64,000 nucleotides of DNA, from NCBI GenBank assembly GCA_011390365.1, contig JAABSM010000005.1, positions 19,893 to 83,892 of the forward strand. The letters run 5' to 3'. The DNA comes from Gammaproteobacteria bacterium (GTDB taxonomy: Bacteria; Pseudomonadota; Gammaproteobacteria; Chromatiales; Chromatiaceae). The notes beneath the pieces were generated by a model. The model was not told the origin of the DNA and made no database searches. It was given only the letters and a program-made list of their open reading frames with translations. Position numbers and translations under genes: made by a program. Position 1 is the stretch's first letter, and each line of letters opens with the position of its first letter. Positions 47,091 to 56,006 of this stretch are shown here, in pieces.

Positions 47091-48137
47091 CTACTGCACC
47101 TTGAGCTGCTGCCAGTAGCGTTCGTAGACCTGCAGCGCCTCGCCGATATCCTCCTGCAAATGGACCTTGGCCAATTGCGCATCGGAGGGATAGACCGTCG
47201 GGTTGCTGCGCACCTCTTCCGGCAGGGCGGCGACCGCCTCGGGGATGGGGGAGCCGTAGCCGATCTCTTCGGCGATCATCACCGCGATCTCGGGTCGCAG
47301 CAGGAAGTCGATGAACTGGTGGGCGTACTCCACATGGGGGGCGCTGGCGGGGATGGCGAGGTTGTCGATCCACAGCATCACCCCCTCTTCGGGATAGATG
47401 AAGTCGGTAAGGCCCGCCTCCTCCTGGTTGGCCATATAGATCTCGCCGTTCCAGATCATGGCCAGGCTCACCTCTCCTTCGAGGAGTTTGACCTTGGGGG
47501 ATTCGGCATCGAACAGGCGCACGTTGGGCATCAACTCCTTGAGCTTGAGATAGGCCGCTTCGATCTTGTCGGGGTCTGTCTCGTTGACCGAGCTGCCGGT
47601 TGCGATCAGCCCCAGCCCCATCACCTCGCGCATGTCATCCAGCAGCAGCACCTGTTGCTGGAACTCCGGCTTCCACAGGTCTGTCCATGAGGTGATCTCC
47701 TGGCCCGCCATCAGCTCGGTGTTGATGCCGATGCCGGTGGTGCCCCAGGTGTAGGGAACGCTGTACTGGTTGCCCGGATCGAAACCCTGATCCATCAGCT
47801 TGGGATCGAGCTTGTCCAGGTTAGACAGCTGGTCATGATCAAGCTTGTGCAACAGCCCCTCCCGGCCCATCTTGCTGATATAGTAGTTGGAGGGGACCAC
47901 GATGTCGTAGCCCGCGTCGCTGCCCGCCTCGTGGAGGGTCTTGAGCTTGGCGTACATCACCTCGTTGGAGTCGTAGGTGCTGTAGTTGACCTCGATCCCG
48001 GTCTCTTCGGTGAAGCGCTCGATCACCTCCGCCGGCATGTATTCCGACCAGTTGTAGACATTGAGGCTCTTCTCCTCTCCGTGGGACGCCGCGGCCCATA
48101 GCGCCAGTCCGAGTACAGCAATATTCCTTTTCATCAT
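47091..48137 (-). CDS. potD: Spermidine/putrescine-binding periplasmic protein PotD
   Basis: 348 residues, solute-binding protein for polyamines feeding PotABC. Signal peptide (NIAVLGLALWAAASHG); mature part begins LNVYNWSEYMP, the PotD/PotF hallmark, with YDIVVPSNYYISKM, GTTGIGINTELM and GVMLWIDNLAIP. Start at 48137 follows AAAGGAG and overlaps the potC stop by 4 nt, a typical potABCD coupling. Confidence 0.95.
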   Translation of the reverse strand: MMKRNIAVLGLALWAAASHGEEKSLNVYNWSEYMPAEVIERFTEETGIEVNYSTYDSNEVMYAKLKTLHEAGSDAGYDIVVPSNYYISKMGREGLLHKLDHDQLSNLDKLDPKLMDQGFDPGNQYSVPYTWGTTGIGINTELMAGQEITSWTDLWKPEFQQQVLLLDDMREVMGLGLIATGSSVNETDPDKIEAAYLKLKELMPNVRLFDAESPKVKLLEGEVSLAMIWNGEIYMANQEEAGLTDFIYPEEGVMLWIDNLAIPASAPHVEYAHQFIDFLLRPEIAVMIAEEIGYGSPIPEAVAALPEEVRSNPTVYPSDAQLAKVHLQEDIGEALQVYERYWQQLKVQ

Positions 48138-48904
48138 GCCTTTTTCTCCTTTAATAACAAGTGTGCGATCAGTATCAATATCAGCGTAAGCCCGAACATC
48201 AAGGTGCATAGCGCATTGACCTCGGGCTTCACGCCCACCCTCACCATGGAGTAGATCTTCAGGGGCAGGATCTCGAACTCCGGCCCGGTGACGAAGAAGC
48301 TGATAATGACATCATCCATGGAGAGGGTAAAGCTCAGCAGCCAGCCGGCGATCACCGCCGGCATCAGCAGCGGCAACAGGATCTTGCGAAAGGTCAACCA
48401 CTCCCCCGCGCCCAGGTCCCGCGCCGCCTCTACCATGCTCTCGTCGAAACCGCTCAGACGACCGTAGACGGTGACCACCACGAAGGGCAGGCAGAAGGTG
48501 ACATGGGCGAGCAGCAGGGTCCAGAAGCCCAGCGGCATGTTGAGGCTGACGAAGAGGATCAGCAGCGAGATGCCCATGACGATATCCGGCGACATGATGA
48601 CGATATAAAGCAGGCCATGGAGCAGCCGCTTGCCAAAGAAACGGTAGCGATAGAGCACCACCGCCGCCAGTGTCCCCATCAGGGTCGCCAGGGTGGCGGA
48701 GATAAAGGCGAGGGTGACCGAGTTGAGGGCGACCTGAAGCAGCTCCTCGTTGCTGAAGAGGGCCTCGTACCAGCGCCATGAGAAGCCCTGCCAGGTCAGG
48801 CGATATTTCGAATCGTTGAAGGAGAAGACGATCAGGATCGCGATGGGCAGATAGAAGAAGAGATAGATCAGCCCCAGATAGCCGCCCCGCCACAGTCTGC
48901 TCAT
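48134..48904 (-). CDS. potC: Polyamine ABC permease PotC
   Basis: 256 residues, six predicted membrane helices. The EAA loop is EAARDLGAGEWLTFRKILLP, which docks to the PotA ATPase. Overlaps both potB and potD by 4 nt. Confidence 0.95.
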   Translation of the reverse strand: MSRLWRGGYLGLIYLFFYLPIAILIVFSFNDSKYRLTWQGFSWRWYEALFSNEELLQVALNSVTLAFISATLATLMGTLAAVVLYRYRFFGKRLLHGLLYIVIMSPDIVMGISLLILFVSLNMPLGFWTLLLAHVTFCLPFVVVTVYGRLSGFDESMVEAARDLGAGEWLTFRKILLPLLMPAVIAGWLLSFTLSMDDVIISFFVTGPEFEILPLKIYSMVRVGVKPEVNALCTLMFGLTLILILIAHLLLKEKKA

Positions 48905-49770
48905 AGCCCCATCTCCCCGCTATCGGCGCGGCGTCTCCTCGCCCACACCAGCAACAGCATGAACAGCGCCATGAAGATCAACAGCAAGACGCTGATCGCC
49001 GAACCGAAGGGCCAATCCCGGGCGGCCAGGAACTGATCCTTGATCAGGTTGCCCAGCAACAGGATCTTGGCGCCGCCGAGCAGGTCCGGGATGTAGAACA
49101 TCCCCAGCGCGGGCAGAAAGACCAGCATGCAGCCGGCGATGACGCCGGGCAGAGTGAGAGGAAAGACCACCCGCGTGAACAGCGCCACCCGCCCCGCCCC
49201 CAGATCCCGGGCCGCCTCCAGCAGACGCAGGTCCAGCTTCTCCATGGCGGCGTAGAGGGGCAGGATCATGAACGGCAACAGCGAGTAGACCAGCCCGACG
49301 ATCACCGCGAACTCGGTAAAGAGCAGCATCAGCGGCTTGTCGGTCACCCCCAGCCACAGCAACGAGGCGTTGAGCAGCCCGTTGGCCTTGAGGATGATCA
49401 CCATCGCGTAGGTGCGCACCAGCGAACTGGTCCAGAACGGGATGATCACCAGCACCAGCAGCAGCGGACGCAGCCGCGGCGAGGCGCGGCTGATCATCCA
49501 GGCGAAGGGGTAGCCGAGCAACAGACAGATCAGGGTGGTAACCAGCGCCAGATAGATGGAGTTCCAGAAGACCTGGAAGTAGAGCGGATCGAACAGGCGC
49601 AGGAAGTTGTCGATGGTGAATTCGGCGATCACGAACTGGGACTCGCCCCGCTCCAGCAGGCTGGCGACCACCACCATCAGGGTCGGCGCCAACACGAACA
49701 GCAGCAGCCAGACCCAGATCAGGGTCAGGGTGATATTGCGCAGGCCGCCGATCCGCGCCGCCCCGCTCAT
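48901..49770 (-). CDS. potB: Polyamine ABC permease PotB
   Basis: 289 residues, six predicted membrane helices, EAA loop EAARDLGAGRVALFTRVVFP. The start at 49770 overlaps the potA stop (ATGA). With PotC it forms the transmembrane path for spermidine/putrescine. Confidence 0.95.
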   Translation of the reverse strand: MSGAARIGGLRNITLTLIWVWLLLFVLAPTLMVVVASLLERGESQFVIAEFTIDNFLRLFDPLYFQVFWNSIYLALVTTLICLLLGYPFAWMISRASPRLRPLLLVLVIIPFWTSSLVRTYAMVIILKANGLLNASLLWLGVTDKPLMLLFTEFAVIVGLVYSLLPFMILPLYAAMEKLDLRLLEAARDLGAGRVALFTRVVFPLTLPGVIAGCMLVFLPALGMFYIPDLLGGAKILLLGNLIKDQFLAARDWPFGSAISVLLLIFMALFMLLLVWARRRRADSGEMGL

Positions 49771-50888
49771 CCCGCCCCCGCGCCTCCCGAATCCCAGGGC
49801 AGCAGCACCTCCCAATCCTTCGGCCAGGTAACGAAGACCTCCTCGTCCCGCTTGTAATCCAGGGTCGGGTCCTCCTCGTCGAAAAAGGCGGAGGCGGCGA
49901 CCCGATCCCCGCCACTGAGACGCACCAGCAGATCCACGGTGGAGCCCTTATAGATCACCTCCTCCACCCGCGCGGCGATGGCCCGCGCCTTGAGTTCCGG
50001 GTGGCGCTCCAGCTCCTCCCGGGACCAGACGTCGAGATCCTCGGGACGCAGCATCACATGCACCTTGTCGTCCGGATCGAACCTGGGCGGGCGCACCTTG
50101 AGCTCGATCCCCTCGACCTCCAGTAACAGGCCACCCTCATCCCGCCCCTTGACGGTCGCCGGCAGCAGATTGGTCTCGCCCACGAAACGGGCGACGAAGA
50201 CGCTGGCGGGCTCCTCGTAAATCCTCCGCGGGGTATCGAGCTGTTCGATACGCCCCTCGTTCATCACCGCCACCCGATCGGACATCGAGAGGGCCTCCTC
50301 CTGATCGTGGGTGACGAAGATGAAGGTGATGCCGAGGCGGCGCTGGAGCTGCTTGAGTTCAACCTGCATGCGTTTGCGCAGCTTGTAGTCGAGGGCGCTG
50401 AGGGGCTCGTCGAGGAGCAGCACCCGCGGCTTGTTGACCACCGCGCGGGCGATCGCCACCCGCTGCTGCTGACCGCCGGAGAGCTGCGCCGGCTTGCGGT
50501 TGGCGAACTCGGCCAACCCCACCGTCGCCAGCGCCTCCGCGACCGCTTGTCGGAGTTCATCGCCACGCACCCCGTGCAGGTGGGGGCCGAAGGCGACGTT
50601 ATCGAAGACGGTGAGATGGGGAAAGAGGGCGTAGCTCTGGAAGACGGTATTGACCGGGCGCCTCTCGGCGGGGATCCTGACCAGATCTTCGTCGGCGAGG
50701 GTGATACTCCCGGCGCTGGGCGCCTCCAGACCGGCGATCAATCGTAAAAGGGTGGTCTTGCCACAACCGGAAGGCCCCAGCAGGGTCAGAAACTCGCCGC
50801 TGGCCACGTCGATATCCACCGCATCGAGCACCCGACAATCGCCGAATGCCTTGCTCAACCCTTGAATGCTTAGAAGCGTCTCACCCAT
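49767..50888 (-). CDS. potA: Polyamine ABC ATPase PotA
   Basis: 373 residues. Walker A LLGPSGCGKTTLL, ABC signature LSGGQQQRVA, Walker B VLLLDEPLSALD, switch histidine in FVTHDQEEAL. A C-terminal TOBE-like regulatory domain (about 290-370) is present. First gene of potABCD, started at ATG 50888. Confidence 0.95.
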   Translation of the reverse strand: MGETLLSIQGLSKAFGDCRVLDAVDIDVASGEFLTLLGPSGCGKTTLLRLIAGLEAPSAGSITLADEDLVRIPAERRPVNTVFQSYALFPHLTVFDNVAFGPHLHGVRGDELRQAVAEALATVGLAEFANRKPAQLSGGQQQRVAIARAVVNKPRVLLLDEPLSALDYKLRKRMQVELKQLQRRLGITFIFVTHDQEEALSMSDRVAVMNEGRIEQLDTPRRIYEEPASVFVARFVGETNLLPATVKGRDEGGLLLEVEGIELKVRPPRFDPDDKVHVMLRPEDLDVWSREELERHPELKARAIAARVEEVIYKGSTVDLLVRLSGGDRVAASAFFDEEDPTLDYKRDEEVFVTWPKDWEVLLPWDSGGAGAG

Positions 50889-50969
50889 GGCTGGATACTT
50901 TAGCAAAAGCGTTTCAACTTTGCGCGGCTTGCAGGGCTTTTTTCGTCCAGCGCGCAAAACCCCAGCCGT

Positions 50970-51578
50970 TTACATCCCTGATGTCACGGCCCGCGCCAGC
51001 GCAAAGTCCACGTCTTCGTAGAGATCAACGAGACAACAGCGGAAATCCACGCTGCAAAAGCAAAGCTCCTCATCTGGCTGGCCGTAGCTTAACAGCAGCC
51101 AGCGTTGATCCTCTTCTTTGCGAAAGATATCCACATGATGCTCCGTTTGATCGATGAGGACATACTCCCGCAAACCGGGTATGCGCCGATAGTACTCAAA
51201 CTTCTTCCCCCGATCATAGCCCTCGGTATTGGCGGATAACACCTCTATGATGAGAGTTGGATTGCTCTTGGCATAGTTGCGTTTACGATCATCCTCATCA
51301 CAGGTCACCATCACATCCGGATAGAAGTACTTGGTCGCATCGGCCTGTGCCTTCATCTCGGCGATATAGGCGCTGCATGGCGAGCCACGCAGGTGAGCCT
51401 TCAACAGTGACGCCGCATTCAAGGAGATTTTCGCATGGGCGTCACTGGCCCCGGCCATGGCGACAAGCTCGCCATCGATGTACTCATGGCGAACCTGGGA
51501 GACCTTCTCCCCTTCCAGATACTCTTCGGGTGTGATCGCTTGTTTGGCGGCGGATGCATGCTGCATGAACATCTCCAT
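50970..51578 (-). CDS. Uma2-family (DUF820) nuclease-fold protein
   Basis: 202 residues, complete Uma2 domain: ITPEEYLEGEKVSQVRHEYI, DGELVAMAGA, YFYPDVMVTCDE (PD motif) and NPTLIIEVLSANTEGYDRG (ExxS). Full-length unlike the shorter copy at 22803. Function unknown for the family; more abundant in cyanobacteria, so lateral transfer is possible. Confidence 0.85.
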   Translation of the reverse strand: MEMFMQHASAAKQAITPEEYLEGEKVSQVRHEYIDGELVAMAGASDAHAKISLNAASLLKAHLRGSPCSAYIAEMKAQADATKYFYPDVMVTCDEDDRKRNYAKSNPTLIIEVLSANTEGYDRGKKFEYYRRIPGLREYVLIDQTEHHVDIFRKEEDQRWLLLSYGQPDEELCFCSVDFRCCLVDLYEDVDFALARAVTSGM

Positions 51579-51597
51579 AGGCCTGGGAAGGGATCAA

Positions 51598-52101
51598 TCA
51601 CGAAAAAAGTATAGCGTCGCGCGGCATGGCCGACAACACGCCGCCTCCAGCAAGCCGCTCTTGCCGAAAGGCCGCGATGGCCTCGCGATTGGTCCAGGAG
51701 GTCGCCAACTCCCACCCACGATCCAACGGCAGCCAGCGATAGCGGCGATGCTCGACAAGGCGTATCAGTCGGCGCGCCGGCAGCAGAAGGTGGAATTCAT
51801 GCTCTATGTTATGGGTCACCCCTGGCGCATAGCGGCGACTCCAGGGCGGCATGATGGGAAACCGGCGAAAGCGCCGCGGGTCGATCAATCGACCGGCGCA
51901 GCACAACCCGGTCTCTTCGTACACCTCCCGCTCCGCCGCCGCCCGCGGCGACTCGCCCGGGGCCAGAGAGCCGGTCACCGACTGCCAGAAGCCGGCGGGG
52001 TCGAAGCGCTCCAGCAACAAAATCTCGCCGGCGAGATTGCCGATGACCACCAGGACCGAGGCGGGGCGCTTGGGTTTTTCAGTGTTGTCTTGGGAGGTCA
52101 A
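51598..52101 (-). CDS. nudB: Nudix hydrolase, dihydroneopterin triphosphate pyrophosphatase (NudB) type
   Basis: 167 residues. The Nudix box GSLAPGESPRAAAEREVYEE fits the consensus GX5EX7REUXEEXGU. VTHNIEHEFHLLLP and GFWQSVTGSL are typical of NudB, the folate-pathway step that removes pyrophosphate from dihydroneopterin triphosphate. Overlaps the upstream membrane protein gene by 4 nt. Confidence 0.85.
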   Translation of the reverse strand: MTSQDNTEKPKRPASVLVVIGNLAGEILLLERFDPAGFWQSVTGSLAPGESPRAAAEREVYEETGLCCAGRLIDPRRFRRFPIMPPWSRRYAPGVTHNIEHEFHLLLPARRLIRLVEHRRYRWLPLDRGWELATSWTNREAIAAFRQERLAGGGVLSAMPRDAILFS

Positions 52102-52484
52102 AGGACGCAGCTCTTGGCGTACAACACCGCGTCATCCGCGGACCAGCCTGATTTCGGCTTGGCCCGCTGCTCATCGCACCAGGCGCGGGTGCCGCGTTCC
52201 TCGCTCTCCAGACGCTGGCACAGTTGCTTCATGGCATCCTTCGACAGCTCCTTGCCGGGTTCAACGACCGAGTCGATGCGCTGACGCAGGTCATCCGAAA
52301 GGCTGATCGCCCCGCCTTGCATGCCGTAATTGAACCCTGATACGCCGACAATCAGAACCAGGCTCCACAGCACCAGCACAATCCCCTTCTTGATGATCAT
52401 GATGACGGCAAGGAGCGCCAGAACCCCGCCAACCCACAGATAGATCTGGGGATCCAGATTCAATTCGGCAAAGATCGCGTCCAT
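52098..52484 (-). CDS. Hypothetical membrane protein upstream of nudB
   Basis: 128 residues with two adjacent hydrophobic segments (IYLWVGGVLALLAVIMIIKK and GIVLVLWSLVLIVGVSGF) and a soluble C-terminus containing two or three cysteines (KQLCQRLESEERGTRAWCD, KSCVL). No family recognised. Overlaps nudB by 4 nt, so the two are co-expressed. Confidence 0.65.
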   Translation of the reverse strand: MDAIFAELNLDPQIYLWVGGVLALLAVIMIIKKGIVLVLWSLVLIVGVSGFNYGMQGGAISLSDDLRQRIDSVVEPGKELSKDAMKQLCQRLESEERGTRAWCDEQRAKPKSGWSADDAVLYAKSCVL

Positions 52485-52817
52485 GAGGTACTACCTCCAT
52501 ACAGGTAAAAGATTCGGGATACGAAAGCTCAGGAGACCCGGGCTTTGGTTGTTTTGCTGTTACTATTCATTACCGAGTCTCAGCGGAAGAAATAGACAGG
52601 ATTAACAGGATTTTCAGGATGGGACAGGACTCTTTTCGGCGAAATTCCCTTCAATCCCGCCAATCCCGCCAATCCTGCCCATGAATTCCTCCTTTTTTGC
52701 TTGTTCCCAAGGTCTCCTTGGGAACAGACGCTTTGCAAGCTCTTGCTTGCGGTTTAACGGATAGCAAGAGCTGTCAAGATTCAAGTTCCCAAGCTGGAGT
52801 TTGGGAACCAGCAAACT
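52485..52817. repeat. 333-bp intergenic repeat region
   Basis: No gene supported. Carries AATAGACAGGATTAACAGGA (52591) of the ACAGGATT family, and two hairpins TTCCCAAGGTCTCCTTGGGAA (about 52705) and TTCCCAAGCTGGAGTTTGGGAA-type (about 52786), a common bacterial repeat pattern. Confidence 0.7.
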
Positions 52818-53351
52818 TCAATTCGACTTCCCCTTCTTGCCCTTCCCTTTCTGATAGACCTTGCGCTGAAACAAATCGGTCCGACGGCTGACGACCCGGT
52901 CGATGAAGAGCATGCCGTCGAGGTGGTCGATTTCGTGCTGCACCGCGCGGGCCTCGAAGCCTTCCATTTCATACTCCAGGGTCTCGCCGTCTGGGTTCTG
53001 GGCCTTAAGGCGGATGTGGGTGGCGCGGATCACGTTGCCGGTGTAGTCGGGTACCGAGAGGCAGCCCTCGCGGCCGATCTCGTAGCCGTCCCAGTGGGTG
53101 ATCTCGGGGTTGACCAGCACCATGTAGCCGTGGTTCGGCACCGGCTTGCGGGTGTTGGAGACGTCGACGATGACGATGCGTTGGAAGCGCCCTACCTGGG
53201 GCGCGGCGATGCCGACCGCGGCGGGGCCGTGCTGGCGGGTCTCCTCCAGGTCGGCGATGAAGCTTCGCAGTTCGTCGTCGAACCGTTCTACCGCCAGGGA
53301 CTCCTGCTTGAGCCGCTCGTCGGGGATGGTGAGAATTTCGAGTGCCGCCAT
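52818..53351 (-). CDS. def: Peptide deformylase
   Basis: 177 residues. The three PDF motifs are present: VGIAAPQVG, EGCLSVP (zinc/iron cysteine) and HEIDHLDG (two metal histidines plus catalytic glutamate). Removes formyl from nascent N-termini. The basic tail KGKGKKGKSN is unusual. It is 8 bp downstream of gcvR and not next to fmt. Confidence 0.95.
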   Translation of the reverse strand: MAALEILTIPDERLKQESLAVERFDDELRSFIADLEETRQHGPAAVGIAAPQVGRFQRIVIVDVSNTRKPVPNHGYMVLVNPEITHWDGYEIGREGCLSVPDYTGNVIRATHIRLKAQNPDGETLEYEMEGFEARAVQHEIDHLDGMLFIDRVVSRRTDLFQRKVYQKGKGKKGKSN

Positions 53352-53359
53352 GAAATCGC

Positions 53360-53872
53360 TCAGCCGACCATGGTCTCGATGGGACTCACGTCCACATCCA
53401 TGCCCTGCGCCACCAACGGCGCGACCGCGTCCCGCAGGCTCTCCACCGGCGCTTCGCTATAGCCCTGGATGTTCATGATATAGACCGGCTTGTCGCGCAG
53501 CCCGGCCACGTCCGACTCCAGTTCCAGGATGTTGAAGCCCGCCTCCGCCAGCGCGCCGGTGACCTGGGCGACGATGCCGGCGCGATCGGCCCCGGCGACC
53601 CGCACCTGGATATTGGGCGCGACATGTTGGTGCAGCATGCCGACGATGGGGTCGACGTGGATGCGCAGCTTCATGTCCACCGCTACTTGCTTCAGTTCGG
53701 CATAGAGATCGCCATCGCCGGAGACCATCATCATGATGGTGAAGTTGCCGCCAAGGCGGATCATGGAGGCCTCGCCCAGGTTCCATTGGCGGCGGTACAG
53801 GGCGTCGGTCACCCCGGCGACAATGCCAGGTCGATCCTCGCCGACCAGGGTCAGCATGTTCCAGTTGGTCAT
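53360..53872 (-). CDS. gcvR: Two-ACT-domain regulator, GcvR type
   Basis: 170 residues, two ACT domains (LVGEDRPGIVAGVTDALY and VAGADRAGIVAQVTGALA). In E. coli GcvR antagonises GcvA at the glycine cleavage operon in response to glycine. No gcvA or gcv genes are adjacent, so assignment rests on domain layout. Confidence 0.8.
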   Translation of the reverse strand: MTNWNMLTLVGEDRPGIVAGVTDALYRRQWNLGEASMIRLGGNFTIMMMVSGDGDLYAELKQVAVDMKLRIHVDPIVGMLHQHVAPNIQVRVAGADRAGIVAQVTGALAEAGFNILELESDVAGLRDKPVYIMNIQGYSEAPVESLRDAVAPLVAQGMDVDVSPIETMVG

Positions 53873-54231
53873 TTACTCTCTCCCCTTGATGGAGTCTTGC
53901 ATCGCTTATGCTTTGATAATGGACAGGATTAACAGGATTTTTCAGGATTTACGGAATTATTTTTGTGAACATCAGATATTGGGAATACAGGCCTAACATC
54001 ACAACTATCTCAACAGAGGCGCTGTCCACGTTTTCCAGCCCTGGAAATTTATCGATGTTTTCGCTACATCGGCTCGGTGATGCGCGCCAGCTCAGGAGTG
54101 CCAGTCCTTGAAGGACTGGCACTCCTAATGGCAACGTGCTCGCCCATTACCGCGACCCTCGCGGTAACCGCCAAGCCCTGATCAAACAAAAATCCCGTCA
54201 ATCCTGAGAAATCCTGTTAATCCTGTCTATT
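53873..54231. repeat. 359-bp intergenic repeat element
   Basis: No gene supported. Bounded by ACAGGATT-family ends in opposite orientation (GGACAGGATTAACAGGATTT at 53921, AATCCTGTTAATCCTGTCTA at about 54210), much like 4555-4858, and containing the palindrome AGGAGTGCCAGTCC...GGACTGGCACTCCT at 54094-54126. Confidence 0.75.
54094..54126. repeat. Palindromic AGGAGTGCCAGTCC hairpin
   Basis: Perfect 14-bp inverted repeat with a TTGAA loop, differing from 44134-44166 by one compensated base pair (T-A versus C-G), which suggests that the stem, not the sequence, is conserved. Confidence 0.8.
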
Positions 54232-55131
54232 CTAACCCGCCCTGCCGGTCAATCGCCGCTCCGCCTCGCGATATTTCTCGGCGGTCTTGTCGATGATCTC
54301 CTGGGGCAGTTCCGGGCCGGGGGGGCGTTTGTCCCAGTCCAGGGTCTCCAGGTAGTCGCGCACGAACTGCTTGTCGAAGCTGGGCGGGCTGGTGCCGGGT
54401 TGATACTGGTCGGCGGGCCAGAAGCGGGAGGAGTCGGGGGTCAGGACCTCGTCGATCAGGTGCAGCTCGCCCGCCTCGTCGAGACCGAATTCGAACTTGG
54501 TGTCGGCGATGATGATGCCCTGCTCCCGGGCGTAGGCGGCGCATTCGGTGTAGATGCGCAGGCTGGCGTCTCGCACCTTGCCGGCCAGCTCCTCGCCGAG
54601 CAGCTTGACGGTATGGGCGAAATCGACATTCTCGTCGTGATCGCCGAGCTCCGCCTTGGTGGAGGGGGTGTAGATCGCCTCGGGCAGCTTGTCCGCCTGG
54701 CGCAGTCCCGCCGGCAGTTCAATACCGCACACCGCGCCGTTTTTCTGGTAGTCCTTCCAGCCGGAGCCAATCAGATAACCGCGCACGATCGCTTCGACAG
54801 GCAGCGGCTTGAGGCGCTTCACCAGCAGCGCGCGATCGCCCAGCTGGGCGCGCTGATCCGCATCCGCCACCACCGACTCCAGCGACAGATCGGCCAGGTG
54901 ATTGGGGATGATGGCGCGGGTGCGTGCGAACCAGAAGTTGGCGACCCGGGTCAGCACCTCGCCCTTGCCGGGGATGGGTTGGGGCATGATCACGTCGAAG
55001 GCGGAGAGGCGGTCGCTGGTGACGATCAGCAGGTGCTGGTCGTCCACCGCGTAGATATCCCGAACCTTGCCGCGATTGAGCAGTTCGAGACCGGGCAGGT
55101 CGGATTGATAGAGGGCGTTGGCAAGGGTCAT
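54232..55131 (-). CDS. purC: Phosphoribosylaminoimidazole-succinocarboxamide synthase
   Basis: 299 residues. Joins CAIR and aspartate to SAICAR with ATP. Family motifs: [57 protein letters not shown] and [14 protein letters not shown]. Longer than E. coli PurC (237) and of the roughly 300-residue form common in other proteobacteria. Start chosen at 55131. Confidence 0.96.
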   Translation of the reverse strand: MTLANALYQSDLPGLELLNRGKVRDIYAVDDQHLLIVTSDRLSAFDVIMPQPIPGKGEVLTRVANFWFARTRAIIPNHLADLSLESVVADADQRAQLGDRALLVKRLKPLPVEAIVRGYLIGSGWKDYQKNGAVCGIELPAGLRQADKLPEAIYTPSTKAELGDHDENVDFAHTVKLLGEELAGKVRDASLRIYTECAAYAREQGIIIADTKFEFGLDEAGELHLIDEVLTPDSSRFWPADQYQPGTSPPSFDKQFVRDYLETLDWDKRPPGPELPQEIIDKTAEKYREAERRLTGRAG

Positions 55132-55391
55132 GGGGGTTCGGTCCTGGGTCGTGAAAGGCGAGGCGGATTTTACCTTAAATCGAACCGCCGGGTAAAAGCG
55201 GCGCGAGCCGCGGAGGGCGCGGCTTGACGCGCCAGTGGCGGCGCGACGCCTTGCGATGACGCGCCCCGGCGGAGGCCTCAACCACCTGCCACGCGCTGTT
55301 CATGGGGGGTTGCGGTTTTGGCCGGGTTCCTTGCCAGGTTGGTGATGGGATGGAGGCACGCGCGTCAAGCCGCGGGCTCCGTCCATCCGGG
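55132..55391. other. Intergenic region with GCGGCTTGACGCGCC repeats
   Basis: No gene supported. Two copies of a GCGCGGCTTGACGCGCC-type segment in opposite orientation (about 55213 and 55357), related to sequences at about 29268 and 46128. Confidence 0.5.
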
Positions 55392-55844
55392 CTAACCAAA
55401 GAACCTGTGCAGGGTACGCGACAGCCAGCCGCCTTCCTTGCGGATATCCCCCATGCTCTGCTTGACGACCTTGGCGTAATCGCCGTCTTCGTTGCGAATG
55501 TGATTGAAGAGCCACTTGTGCAGCATGTAGAGCAGCTCTTCGCCCACATCCTCGCCCGCCTTGTGGCGTTCGACGAAGGCCCCGACCCGTTCCACGAAGA
55601 GGCTGTGGACCTTCTTGTGGGGATCGAGGAAGGGATAGCCCGCCTTCTCCATCAAGCTCTCCTCGAAGGCGAAATGGGAGATGGTATAGTCCACCAACTC
55701 GCCCAGCACCTCGCCCACCAGATGCATGTCATCCTGCATCCTGGCGGCATGCAGTTCGTTGATGTACTGCACGATGCGCTTGTGCTGCTCATCGATGATG
55801 CCGATCCCCGTATTCAGTTCGTCCGGCCAGTCGATATAGGTCAT
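55392..55844 (-). CDS. Bacteriohemerythrin
   Basis: 150 residues with the di-iron O2-binding ligand pattern: IDEQHKRIVQYIN, HFAFEESLMEKAGYPFLDPHKKVH and LHKWLFNHIRNED. The residues before and after match the usual hemerythrin domain (DWPDELNTGIGIIDEQH). Binds O2 reversibly in the cytosol, useful in fluctuating oxygen. Stands alone. Confidence 0.95.
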   Translation of the reverse strand: MTYIDWPDELNTGIGIIDEQHKRIVQYINELHAARMQDDMHLVGEVLGELVDYTISHFAFEESLMEKAGYPFLDPHKKVHSLFVERVGAFVERHKAGEDVGEELLYMLHKWLFNHIRNEDGDYAKVVKQSMGDIRKEGGWLSRTLHRFFG

Positions 55845-56006
55845 GGGTGGATCTCCAGAGTAGAGGTGATTTCGTTGAATGATCGAGCGCGAGTCTCCTC
55901 CTGCAAGGCGTCAGGGGACGCCATTCCCGCCTCGGATAACTTGCGAACAAGAACCGTCAATTGGACTCTCCCCGCCGGGATGGCCGACGCCACCCCGTCG
56001 AAATGA

